Below are positions 42,473 to 50,683 of a stretch of 54,920 nt of DNA, piece after piece (positions within the stretch are counted from its first letter, which is position 1; every line of letters starts with the position of its first letter). This DNA is from Actinomycetota bacterium (lineage in GTDB: Bacteria; Actinomycetota; Acidimicrobiia; Acidimicrobiales; JACDEA01). The notes under the pieces are model-generated. The model saw nothing but the letters and a program-made list of their open reading frames with translations. It was not told the DNA's origin and searched no databases. The DNA lies in NCBI GenBank assembly GCA_013816725.1, contig JACDEA010000001.1, positions 1-54,920 on the forward strand, given 5' to 3'. The position numbers were made by a program, and so were the translations under genes.

Positions 42473-43390
42473 GTGAGTCACCCCGGCCATAGTCACGGCG
42501 TCGAGGAGGGCGGCGCCGATCGGCGCTATCTGTTCATCGCGCTCGGTCTCATTGTCGGTTTCATGGTCTTCGAGGTGGCGGTCGCCTTCATCTCGGGCTC
42601 GCTCGCGTTGCTGGCCGACGCCGGTCACATGCTCACCGACGCCGGGGCCATCGGGGCGTCGATCTGGGCCACGTATCTGGCCGTGCGTCCGGCCAGCCTC
42701 CGCTGGACCTACGGGCTCAAGCGGGCTGAGATCCTCGCCGCCGCCATCAACGGCGTGACCCTGCTGGTCGTCGCGCTGCTGGTTCTGTTCGAAGCTATTC
42801 CGCGGCTCATCCACCCGCCGCCGGTCGAGGGCCTCGCGCTTCTGATCGTGGCCGGCGTCGGCGTCGCAGTGAACGTGGCCGCCACGTGGGTGCTCGCCCG
42901 GGCGAACCGCCAGTCGCTCAACGTCGAGGGCGCGTTCCAGCACATTGTCACCGATCTCTACGCCTTTATCGGCACGACAATCGCCGGCGTAGTCATCCTG
43001 GTCACCGGCTACCGCCGGGCCGACGCCATCGCCAGCATCGCGGTCGTGTTGCTAATGCTGCGCGCCGCGTGGAGTCTTCTCTCCGCCTCCGGGCGCGTGC
43101 TGCTCGAAGGCACGCCCGAAGCCGTCGACCTTGAGGAGGTCCGCCAGCACTTGCTCGAACTGCCTGAGGTCTTGTCGGTACACGATCTTCATGCGTGGAC
43201 GCTGACGTCGAACTTGCCCGCGTTGACCGCCCACGTCGTGATCGACGACGGCTGCATCTCGCGCGGTGACGCGGCACGCGTGCTCGACCACCTCCAGGAC
43301 TGCCTCGCCGGCCACTTCGACGTCGAGCACTCCACCCTGCAGCTGGAGCCCAGTACCCATGCGAGTCACGAGGGTGACATGCATGACTAA
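42473..43390 (+). CDS. CDF-family Zn/Cd/Co exporter (CzcD-like)
   Basis: 305 residues from GTG 42473. A His-rich N-terminus (SHPGHSHG) precedes six membrane helices with the paired metal sites LLADAGHMLTDAG (helix 2) and FQHIVTDLYAF (helix 5), the HxxxD pattern of zinc/cadmium CDF proteins. A cytoplasmic C-terminal domain follows (LPEVLSVHDLHAWTLTSNLP), ending in a His-containing tail. It exports divalent metal in exchange for protons. It is co-transcribed with the repressor and overlaps the second CDF gene by eight bases. Confidence 0.95.
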   Translation: MSHPGHSHGVEEGGADRRYLFIALGLIVGFMVFEVAVAFISGSLALLADAGHMLTDAGAIGASIWATYLAVRPASLRWTYGLKRAEILAAAINGVTLLVVALLVLFEAIPRLIHPPPVEGLALLIVAGVGVAVNVAATWVLARANRQSLNVEGAFQHIVTDLYAFIGTTIAGVVILVTGYRRADAIASIAVVLLMLRAAWSLLSASGRVLLEGTPEAVDLEEVRQHLLELPEVLSVHDLHAWTLTSNLPALTAHVVIDDGCISRGDAARVLDHLQDCLAGHFDVEHSTLQLEPSTHASHEGDMHD

Positions 43391-43979
43391 CTCAACCCTG
43401 GTGGCGTCGACTCGCCGAGGGCTCAGGCTCGAATACCTCACGATCGGCTGGAACATCGTCGAAGGGATTGTCGCGATTGGTGCCGGTGTCGCCGCCGGAT
43501 CGATCGCCCTCGTCGTGTTCGGGCTCGACTCGTTCATCGAGGTCGGCGCAGCCGGCGTCGTGGTGTGGCAGCTCAAGGGTGCCGACGAAGAGCGCGAGCG
43601 CCGGGCGCTTCGCCTGATCGCGCTGACGTTCTTCGCCCTCGCCGTCTACGTCGCGGCGAGCGCCGGTCGCGAACTCATCCTCGGCGAGCGGCCGCGCGAA
43701 TCGATCCTTGGAATCGTCGTGGCCACCTCCTCATTGGTCGTGATGCCCGTGCTCGGCATGGCCAAGCGAAGGACCGCGCAGCAGCTCGGGAATTCGGTCC
43801 TGCTCGCCGACTCGGCCGAAACGCTCTTCTGCTCGTACCTTTCCGCCATTGTCCTGGTCGGCCTCGGACTCAACGCAGTCCTCGGCTGGTGGTGGGCCGA
43901 CCCCGTCGCCGCCTGCGGCATCGCTGTCCTCGCCGTGCGCGAAGGCAGCGAGGCGTGGCGGGGCGACACCTGCTGCTGA
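43383..43979 (+). CDS. CDF-like membrane protein without C-terminal domain
   Basis: 198 residues from ATG 43383. About six helices with CDF-like spacing: FGLDSFIEVGAAG in helix 2 and LLADSAETLFCSYLS in helix 5, where Asp, Ser and Glu replace the usual HxxxD/DxxxD pairs. The cytoplasmic domain is missing, and the protein ends RGDTCC, a possible metal-binding tail. It probably forms part of the metal exporter or transports a different ion. The overlap with the preceding CDF gene indicates coupled expression. Confidence 0.82.
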   Translation: MTNSTLVASTRRGLRLEYLTIGWNIVEGIVAIGAGVAAGSIALVVFGLDSFIEVGAAGVVVWQLKGADEERERRALRLIALTFFALAVYVAASAGRELILGERPRESILGIVVATSSLVVMPVLGMAKRRTAQQLGNSVLLADSAETLFCSYLSAIVLVGLGLNAVLGWWWADPVAACGIAVLAVREGSEAWRGDTCC

Positions 43980-44589
43980 GGCGAGCCCTATTGCCAATCA
44001 CGCTCATAACACTGCGTGCGCCGCGTCCGAGCGCTACCTGGCCGACACGCTGGAGCGCGACGACGCAAACATGTCGAGTCGCTACCCGCGCTTGCTCGAT
44101 CCAATCCTCGACCTCTCGACCCACAGCGGAGACTTTCGTGCCCAGCATGTTGGTTGAGTTCTAAAGAAGCGCAACCACTTCCTAAACCGTGTGCGGAAGT
44201 TCGAGTCTTCCCGGGGCCGCTGACAGAGATGCTGGTTGCGCACGTCGCGGGACCGAAACTGCTGACCGAGAACATTGACGCCGACGGCAGCTGTGACGCA
44301 GCCGAGCGGCATCTACCAACTCGGCTGGAGGGCGATAGCACGTACCCGGCATCATCGGATGGGCGCGGCCGACCTAGCCCAGGTGAGTGGATCCGCATGA
44401 CGAACTCCGGCTAGCTGCACGCACCGGCCCGAGGGACTGTCACCTACCGGCACATGGAGAGCAGGGCCGTCCTAGCGATACTTGAGCACCGCCCCCGCGG
44501 GCTCTGAGCACCCTCGTTGGCGAACTCGCCCAAGGCGCATCCACCCGGTAAGGGTGCGCCCAGCCGCAGTTGGTGAGGGAGGCTGGAGT
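43980..44589 (+). other. intergenic region between modules C and D, contains an att site
   Basis: About 610 bases without a convincing gene. Apart from the tRNA-derived att at 44179-44219, nothing with domain or ribosome-site support was seen. Convergent transcripts (CDF operon and monooxygenase) end here. Confidence 0.5.
44179..44219 (+). other. att-like site: third tRNA-Arg 3' half
   Basis: TTCCTAAACCGTGTGC followed by T arm GGAAG-TTCGAGT-CTTCC and a slightly altered acceptor strand (CGGGGCC). Same orientation as the complete tRNA. The T stem again differs from the other copies but pairs. It separates module C from module D. Confidence 0.8.
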
Positions 44590-45747
44590 TCACACCTCGG
44601 GGGATGCGGCGATCGAGCGGATGCGGCTGATGAGAAGCGACGACGGGATCATCCGCAACGCCGTGTTGCGAATGTGACAGGCGAGCGGCCGGCGGAGTTG
44701 GACGACTCGGCCGGCGGACCGCGAGAGCGCTGCCACACGGTTGGCCGAGCGCCGACGTCGCTGCTCGTAGGCCCTCAGCGCGTCGATCACGTTGTCGAAT
44801 GTCCCGACGCAGTCCGACAGTGCCACCGAGTCTTCGATGGCCTGACAGGCGCCTTGTCCGAGATTGGGCCTCATCGGGTGCGCCGCGTCGCCGAGGACGC
44901 AGACCCTCCCGGCCGTCCAGCTACTAAGAGGCGCTCGGTCGTACATGTCTTGGCGGATGATCCCAGTCGGATCCGTCGCTTCGAGCACCGCGCCAATCGG
45001 CTCATGCCAAGCCCCGAACCGCCTCAGGACCTCGTCGTACTCACGACCAACTGCGCGCTCTGCCTCTGGACGGTTCGCGGTAGCGAACCAGTACACGCGC
45101 TGCTCACCGACCGGCACGATGCCGAACGCACCGCCCACGCCCCAGGTCTCGAAGCCGAGGTGCCCGGAGGCCAGCGATGACGGCAGATCGGTGATCGCAC
45201 GCCACGCTGTGCAGCCGGTGTAGGCGGAGGACATTCCAGGATGCATCGTCCTGGCAACCACCGAGTGCACGCCATCGGCTCCGACCAATGCGCCGCCTTC
45301 TAACGTCTCGCCGTCAGAGGTCTCAACGGTCACGCCACGGTCGTCTTGGCGATAGGCGGCGACCTCTGCGCCGAGGCGAACATCGGAACGATCAGCCGCC
45401 TTCGCTAACACCGACAGCAACTCGGCGCGATGCACGCACACAACGGGCTCACCTAACGACGCGGTAACGCGATCCGCCGACTGGCGAAGCAACCATCGAC
45501 CGCTCGGCGAACGGACGCCACCATCACCCACGGGCACGCTCAGCGCCCGGACGGCGGCCCCGACGCCTAGGCGATCGAGCGCCGCCAGCGCGTTGGGGAA
45601 CAACGTGAGCCCGGCACCGACCTCGCGCAACTCCTCGCGGCGCTCGAGAACAACCACCTGGCGGCCCTTGGCCTGGAGTCCGATCGCGGCACAGAGCCCG
45701 CCAATGCCGCCACCCGCGATGAGAATCGGCTCGCGCGCCACAGGCAC
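44590..45747 (-). CDS. FAD-dependent aromatic monooxygenase (salicylate-hydroxylase-like)
   Basis: 385 residues from GTG 45747; GTG 45741 is close. The Rossmann FAD motif is ILIAGGGIGGLCAAIGL, the family DG element is LVGADGVHSVVA, and the second FAD site is VCVLGDAAHPMRPNLGQGAC, all hallmarks of class A flavoprotein monooxygenases that hydroxylate aromatic rings with NAD(P)H and oxygen. The C-terminus (ALSRSAGRVVQLRRPLACHI) is typical. There is no neighbouring pathway gene. The start lies about 30 bases from a divergent integrase remnant. Confidence 0.9.
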   Translation of the reverse strand: MPVAREPILIAGGGIGGLCAAIGLQAKGRQVVVLERREELREVGAGLTLFPNALAALDRLGVGAAVRALSVPVGDGGVRSPSGRWLLRQSADRVTASLGEPVVCVHRAELLSVLAKAADRSDVRLGAEVAAYRQDDRGVTVETSDGETLEGGALVGADGVHSVVARTMHPGMSSAYTGCTAWRAITDLPSSLASGHLGFETWGVGGAFGIVPVGEQRVYWFATANRPEAERAVGREYDEVLRRFGAWHEPIGAVLEATDPTGIIRQDMYDRAPLSSWTAGRVCVLGDAAHPMRPNLGQGACQAIEDSVALSDCVGTFDNVIDALRAYEQRRRRSANRVAALSRSAGRVVQLRRPLACHIRNTALRMIPSSLLISRIRSIAASPEV

Positions 45748-45775
45748 TATCGCAGCATTGAACGCGGCGACGCAC

Positions 45776-45979
45776 ATGGTGCGACAAGCCAAAGACGTGG
45801 GCGAGCTCCGTGCCGTGGCTGACATCCTCGGCCACAGTCCCGACATGCTGATGCGGATCTACGCCCACGCCATGCCCGACTCCCTCCAGGCCGTCGCCGA
45901 TCGCATCGGGCAGCGGAGCGGCGGCGGAGTCGGGTTGAGCCAGCCCGCCGCCGACCTTGATGCGGACCGCCGTTCGTAA
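45776..45979 (+). pseudogene. tyrosine integrase C-terminal remnant
   Basis: ATG 45776 opens a frame reading MVRQAKDVGELRAVADILGH, then SPDMLMRIYAHAMPDSLQAV, then ADRIGQRSGG. This is the last catalytic box of a tyrosine recombinase: LGHS (His) and the nucleophilic Tyr in MRIYAH. All preceding domains are missing, and the sequence differs from the complete integrase at 17260-18456. It is a fossil of another integrated element, consistent with the nearby att copies. Confidence 0.7.
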
Positions 45980-46077
45980 ACGACCGGAGTACAGGTGCAT
46001 AGCGGCAACGTGACCTACCAGGCGACCATCCACCTCGCGACCGGATTGGCGGCATCGGACGCGCCCCCTCTGCGAGG

Positions 46078-47268
46078 ATGCGGCGCGTGGGCACCGACGG
46101 AGGGCGGACGGTCCAGTTGGTCCTCGTTGACCGCTCGGGCCTACCGCTCGGCGTCACGCCTGCGTTCGACGTCGAGTTGCCCTGGTGGCAGGAGGCGGGA
46201 CCGGTCGTACGTGGCGCGAGAAGGGCCTTCGGGCTCGACGTCGTCGTGCTGCGGCTGCTCGAGGCCGGTTCGTGGCCCGGCGGGAAGGTGACCTATGTCG
46301 CCGAGGCGCTCTCGCCACCGGCGATCCCGCTCGCCCCTGCGCCCGTGCTCGACGAGCAACCGCTCCGGCTCACCTACGCCCGCGCCGGCGGGCCGGCGGC
46401 GGACATCGCGTGGGCAGATGACCACCTGGCTCGAATCGGTCGGCCACGGACAGGGCCGGCCGAGCAGGTCCGCACGTGGAACCTCTCGTCGCTGTGGAGG
46501 CTCCCGGCTGCCGGCGGCCCGACGTGGCTGAAGGTCGTCCCCCCCTTCTTCGCCCACGAGCCGGCCCTCATCAGGCTCCTGGACGACCCGGTGCTGCCGC
46601 CGTTGCTGGCCGGCGAGCCCGGGCGGTCGCTACTCGAGGAGGTGGCAGGCACCGACGGTTACGAGGCATCGTCGGCGGCTTGGCTTGACCAGCTCAGCCA
46701 TCTCGTCCGGCTGCAGCGCTCGACCTTTGGACGGACCGACGAGCTCTTGTCGGCCGGCCTGCCCGATCGACGGGCGGCGCCACTCGCGGCACGGATCGAG
46801 CGTGCCGCCGGTGTGGCCCGGCCCGCGTTCGATGCGCCCGAACGCGCCGCGCTGGACGCCCTCGTCCTCTCCGTCGAGCCCCGGCTGGCACGGGCCGCCG
46901 CCCTCGGGGTGCCCGATGGCTTCGTGCACGGCGACGCCCACCCCGGTAACGCCCGCTTCACCGCTGACACCTGCGTCGCTCTGCTCGATTGGGGCGACGC
47001 CGTGGTCGGCAACCCCCTGCTCGACCTCTCGGTCGTCGCCGCCTTCCGCCCCGAAGCCGACGAGGTGCTGACCGGCTGGCTCGAGCTGTGGCAGGCCGCC
47101 CTGCCCGCAGCCGACATCAGCGCCGCGTGGGCGGAGGTGCGGCCGCTCGGCAACCTGCGCGCCGCGGCCGTGTTCCAGGGGTTCCTGGATGCCATCGAGC
47201 CGGCGGAGCGCCGCTACCACGAGAGCGACCCCGTCGCCGCGCTGCGGCGGGCCATCGCGGAGGCCTGA
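46078..47268 (+). CDS. aminoglycoside-phosphotransferase-fold protein with N-terminal extension
   Basis: 396 residues. The kinase-like domain carries the catalytic loop FVHGDAHPGNARF (HGDxHxxN) and the metal-binding VALLDWGDAVVGNPLLDL (DWxD), as in APH/choline kinases. About 130 N-terminal residues (VQLVLVDRSGLPLGVTPAFD ... GSWPGGKVTYVAEAL) resemble a degraded NUDIX-type fold without a visible NUDIX box. The family phosphorylates small molecules such as aminoglycosides, homoserine or choline; the substrate here cannot be told. It lies in module D. Confidence 0.8.
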   Translation: MRRVGTDGGRTVQLVLVDRSGLPLGVTPAFDVELPWWQEAGPVVRGARRAFGLDVVVLRLLEAGSWPGGKVTYVAEALSPPAIPLAPAPVLDEQPLRLTYARAGGPAADIAWADDHLARIGRPRTGPAEQVRTWNLSSLWRLPAAGGPTWLKVVPPFFAHEPALIRLLDDPVLPPLLAGEPGRSLLEEVAGTDGYEASSAAWLDQLSHLVRLQRSTFGRTDELLSAGLPDRRAAPLAARIERAAGVARPAFDAPERAALDALVLSVEPRLARAAALGVPDGFVHGDAHPGNARFTADTCVALLDWGDAVVGNPLLDLSVVAAFRPEADEVLTGWLELWQAALPAADISAAWAEVRPLGNLRAAAVFQGFLDAIEPAERRYHESDPVAALRRAIAEA

Positions 47269-47364
47269 TCCCGTCAGGGCCGCGGCACGAACGGCCTGCG
47301 CGGTCTCGGAATCCGCCGGGGCGCACGCGCCCCGCGCCGCCGCGCCACGATCGGTTGGGATGCG

Positions 47365-47550
47365 GTGACCGCCACCGAGACCCGGGTCGCGCTTCTCGTG
47401 GCGGAGGGCCTGACAAACCGGGCCATCGGGGATCGCCTTTTCATCTCCCCGCGCACGGTGGCAACCCATGTCGCCCACCTCTTCGAGAAGCTCGGTACGT
47501 CATCCCGCACCGAGCTGGCCGCGACAGTCATCCGCCGGGAAGTGGGTTGA
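47365..47550 (+). CDS. orphan LuxR-type helix-turn-helix, probably a fragment
   Basis: 61 codons from GTG 47365: TATETRVALLVAEGLTNRAI, GDRLFISPRTVATHVAHLFE and KLGTSSRTELAAT make a complete GerE/LuxR DNA-binding domain. The frame is open upstream to the APH stop (RGARAPRRRATIGWDAVT), as in larger LuxR regulators, but no sensory domain is present. It is probably the truncated end of a regulator at the module D border; a stand-alone HTH protein is possible. Confidence 0.55.
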   Translation: MTATETRVALLVAEGLTNRAIGDRLFISPRTVATHVAHLFEKLGTSSRTELAATVIRREVG

Positions 47551-47874
47551 CGTGGCGTAGCGGCGAGCGCAGCCATCGGCGATCACGGCACCACCGAGCA
47601 GAGCCTCCAATCGGGGAGCTCAAAAACTGCGCAAGGGTCGCCGCCGCGTTGACAGCAACAGCGACAGCAACGCAGGTGAGCACCAGCAGACGGGAGTGGA
47701 CGCTGACGTCTGCGCAACATTGCCTTGGAGCGCTCAAGGGACGTACGCAACCGCCGGTGGACCGTCCGAACGAGTTTCCTAAACCGTGTGCGCAGGTTCG
47801 ATTCCTGCCGGGGGCGCAATCCTGAAACGAGTGGACTTTCGACTGCGGCGCGGGACCGGTAGCGTCCTGGCCGC
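47551..47874 (+). other. intergenic stretch with the last att site
   Basis: About 320 bases with no gene; holds the tRNA-derived repeat at 47776-47818 that closes the island. The membrane-protein gene starts 57 bases after it. Confidence 0.5.
47776..47818 (+). other. att-like site: fourth tRNA-Arg 3' half (right border of island)
   Basis: TTCCTAAACCGTGTGC followed by T arm GCAGG-TTCGATT-CCTGC and CGGGGGC plus GCA. Same orientation as the complete tRNA at 17076. It may be the original chromosomal 3' half, since ordinary genes follow directly. Confidence 0.85.
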
Positions 47875-48597
47875 GTGGCGAGCCCCGACGAGCAAGAGCG
47901 GCGCGTCGTCGCTGTGCTGTTGGTCCCGGCGACGCTTCTGTTGCTCGCCTCTGACCTTCTGTTCGACGCCGTCCGGTATCGCCACGGAACGTTCATCCCG
48001 AGGTTCGCGGATCTCGTGAGCGTCGGAGCGGGCAAAGCCGGGTTGTTCAGACTGGCCGGCCTCACCGACATGCTGGGCAGCTACTTGCTACCGCTTCCTG
48101 CGACCGTCTACCTGTGGCGCGTGCTGCGGCCGAGCAAACCGCTCGTCGTCGACCTGATCGCATTGGCAGGCGTGGGCTTCGGCCTGATTGGGGGCGCAGC
48201 GGCCGCCGCTCTTTCGTTCGGCGGTTCGTCCCTCATACGCAGCTACGCCGCCGCTGGCCCCGGCGCTCGGCCCGCGATTGCTTCGACATTCGCCTCTCTC
48301 GACGGGGCCCTGACCAGCGGCGTCTGGCAGTCCTTCAACGGTGTGCTGCTCGCCGTGTGGCTCGTGGGCCTCGCCCTGGTATTGCGTCGCCGGTGGAGGT
48401 GGTTCGCGGCATACAGCGCCGTGTTGGGTGTCGCCGGCGTGCTCGGATCGCTGGGCCTCCTCGCGGGACAGGAGTATGCGTCGAGCGCACCTGAGACCGT
48501 CGTGTTCCTGCCTCTCAACGTCTGGCTCGCGTGGCTCGCGTTCCTGTTGTGGCGCGGGGCGCCGGCTGCGTTGAGCGCGGGCAGATCTACCGTGTGA
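47875..48597 (+). CDS. DUF4386-like integral membrane protein
   Basis: 240 residues, six membrane helices (VVAVLLVPATLLLLASDLLF, LVVDLIALAGVGFGLIGGAA, FNGVLLAVWLVGLALVL and others). The pattern of paired helices and GLTDMLGSYLLPLPATVYLW is like DUF4386 proteins, which have no known activity. Start GTG 47875. Its stop overlaps the next gene (GTGA at 48594), so it is coupled to an RNase II-type protein. Confidence 0.75.
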   Translation: MASPDEQERRVVAVLLVPATLLLLASDLLFDAVRYRHGTFIPRFADLVSVGAGKAGLFRLAGLTDMLGSYLLPLPATVYLWRVLRPSKPLVVDLIALAGVGFGLIGGAAAAALSFGGSSLIRSYAAAGPGARPAIASTFASLDGALTSGVWQSFNGVLLAVWLVGLALVLRRRWRWFAAYSAVLGVAGVLGSLGLLAGQEYASSAPETVVFLPLNVWLAWLAFLLWRGAPAALSAGRSTV

Positions 48598-50030
48598 CGG
48601 TGCCGGTTGTCCCGCTCACCGTCGAAGCAATCGACGAGGTCTTCACAACAGGACTCTCGGCCATCCGCGCCGAGTTGCTGATCGAAGACCTGCCGGCCGC
48701 CGCCGTGGCCGAGGCCAACGCAGCGGCCCGCGCCGGACCGACGGATGCCTCGATGCAGGACTTGACCGACCTCCCGTTCGTCACGGTCGACCCGCCCGGG
48801 AGCAGAGACCTCGACCAGGCGCTCCACATCACCGCGGAGGGCGACGGGTGGGTCGTGTACTACGCGGTGGCGGACCTCGCCATGTTCGTTCGACCGGGCG
48901 GTGCAATTGACCAGGCGGCGCGAGCGCGGGGATCGACGATCTACTTCCCCGACCAGAAGTCGCCGCTGCACCCTGTGGCCCTAAGTGAGGGCGCAGCGAG
49001 CCTGCTCGCCGGAGAGATCCGGTCGGCGCTGGTCTGGCGCGTACGGCTCAACGCTTCTGGCGAGGTGGTCGACGTCGACGTTCGTCGCGCCCGCGTTCGC
49101 AGCCGTGGCGCCTACACCTATCAGCAGGTCCAGGCGGCGCTCGATGGCGGGACCGCCGACCCGGTCTTCGAGTTCCTCCGCGATGCGGGCCAAGCTCGTG
49201 CGTCATTGCAGGCTCGGCGAGGCGGACTCGACCTACGTCTTCCCGATCAAACCGTGATCGTCACCAACGGGAAGTACGAACTCGTGTACCGCGCCCCGTT
49301 GCCTGTCGAAGGCTGGAACGCGCAGGTGTCGCTTCTCGTCGGCGAGTGCGCGGCGCGACTCATGCTCGACGCCGGCATCGGCGTGCTCCGGACCATGCCG
49401 CCGCCGACCCCCGACACCGTCGACCGCCTTCGCCGGCACGCCCGTGCGCTCGGCGTGCCGTGGCCCGAGGCGACCGGCTACGCGGCATTCGTCAGGTCGC
49501 TCGACCCCCGCGTCGCCGACCAAGCCGCGCTGATCGTGCAGTCAGCCAAGCTGGCGCGGGGGGCGGCCTACCTCGGGTTCACGCAGGCTCCAACGGGCGA
49601 CGTGACTCACGCTGCGGTGGCCGCTCCGTACGCGCACGTCACCGCACCGCTGCGTCGGTTGGTCGACCGTTTCGCCAACGAGATCACTCTGGCCGCATGC
49701 GCGGCGGCGACCACGCCGCAATGGGCATCCGCGGCGGTGGCCGAGCTGCCGGCGCTGATGGCCCGCGCCCATGACCGTGAGCGCGCCGCTGAGCGTTTGG
49801 TCGTGTCGCTGGCCGAGGCCGCCGTGCTGGCCGGGTGCGTCGGCACGGTCGTCAACGGCGTCGTGGTCGACGCCGGACCACACCATGCAACCGTGCAACT
49901 GGCGCGACCGGCGGTCGTTGCCGACGTCGCAATTGGCAGCGCCGGGATCGGGCTGGGTGACGAGATCCGGCTGCGAGTAGCAACAGCGGACCCACGGACT
50001 CGCACGGTGGTCCTCGAACCCCTCGATTGA
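48594..50030 (+). CDS. RNase II/R family exoribonuclease (RNB domain)
   Basis: 478 residues. The RNB domain begins near residue 55 with the metal-binding signature FVTVDPPGSRDLDQALHI and YAVADLAMFV, followed by IYFPDQKSPLHPVALSEGAA and later the basic APLRRLVDRFANE element. The N-terminal cold-shock domains found in RNase II/R are absent and the C-terminal S1-like part is short (VDAGPHHATVQLARP), as in many actinobacterial versions. It degrades RNA 3' to 5'. GTG 48594 overlaps the preceding stop; its end is 18 bases from the convergent receiver gene. Confidence 0.92.
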   Translation: MTVPVVPLTVEAIDEVFTTGLSAIRAELLIEDLPAAAVAEANAAARAGPTDASMQDLTDLPFVTVDPPGSRDLDQALHITAEGDGWVVYYAVADLAMFVRPGGAIDQAARARGSTIYFPDQKSPLHPVALSEGAASLLAGEIRSALVWRVRLNASGEVVDVDVRRARVRSRGAYTYQQVQAALDGGTADPVFEFLRDAGQARASLQARRGGLDLRLPDQTVIVTNGKYELVYRAPLPVEGWNAQVSLLVGECAARLMLDAGIGVLRTMPPPTPDTVDRLRRHARALGVPWPEATGYAAFVRSLDPRVADQAALIVQSAKLARGAAYLGFTQAPTGDVTHAAVAAPYAHVTAPLRRLVDRFANEITLAACAAATTPQWASAAVAELPALMARAHDRERAAERLVVSLAEAAVLAGCVGTVVNGVVVDAGPHHATVQLARPAVVADVAIGSAGIGLGDEIRLRVATADPRTRTVVLEPLD

Positions 50031-50048
50031 ACTCTCGATCCGACGTTG

Positions 50049-50582
50049 CTAGTCCGGCGGGTTCGTCGTCTCCTTGAGTTGGATCAGCGCCTCGTCGAGG
50101 TCGGCCGCTTGCTCGTCGACGCGGCGCTCGAGACGGCGCTCGTAGACGCGTCGCTCGATCTCGAGGCAGCGGCGGCGGCCGGCGTTGGCGACGATAACCA
50201 GGACATGGTTGACCGAGAACGGTTTGATCACGTAGCCGTAGGCACCGGTGTCGATGGCGAGGTCTGCGATCTTGGAGTCGTCGATGCCGGTGACCATGAC
50301 CACGGCGAGGTCGGGATGGCTACGGACCAGCTCGGCCGCCAGCTCGAGCCCGGACTCGCCCGGCATCATCACATCGACCAGCGCGAGTGCGTAGTCGCTC
50401 TCTTCGACCCGGGCGCGCGCTTGGGCGGCGTTTTCAGCGATCGTGCAGTGGTAGCCCTCCGGCTCGAGGATGTGACAGAGCAATACGGCGATCGCCGGGT
50501 CGTCGTCGACGATCAACGTGGCCGCGGTGTCGCCGAAGAGCGGCGGCATCCCGCCAGGCCTGAAGATGAGCTCGTGCTCCAT
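50049..50582 (-). CDS. single-receiver response regulator with C-terminal coiled coil
   Basis: 177 residues. Receiver at about 20-140: LIVDDDPAIAVLL (acidic pair), ALVDVMMPGESG (phospho-Asp), VMVTGIDD (Thr), VIKPF (Lys). A basic helical tail follows (RRRCLEIERRVYERRLERRV) with heptad spacing, perhaps an interaction or dimerisation element. No DNA-binding or enzyme domain. ATG 50582 has GAGGAG upstream. No kinase is adjacent; the tandem kinase of the same window is far away. Confidence 0.87.
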   Translation of the reverse strand: MEHELIFRPGGMPPLFGDTAATLIVDDDPAIAVLLCHILEPEGYHCTIAENAAQARARVEESDYALALVDVMMPGESGLELAAELVRSHPDLAVVMVTGIDDSKIADLAIDTGAYGYVIKPFSVNHVLVIVANAGRRRCLEIERRVYERRLERRVDEQAADLDEALIQLKETTNPPD

Positions 50583-50683
50583 CCATACTCCTCGCCTTGT
50601 CCGTTGCCTTCCCACTTTGACGCATCCAGGAACGTGACGCGGCGACACGACGCGGCCGCGGCGACGGCGACGTTCCTGAGAGT

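Noticed and set aside
47583..48071. Minus-strand open frame containing RPRQESNLRTRFRK
   Set aside because: This peptide is the reverse translation of the tRNA-derived att repeat (similar strings appear at the other copies), not a real gene.
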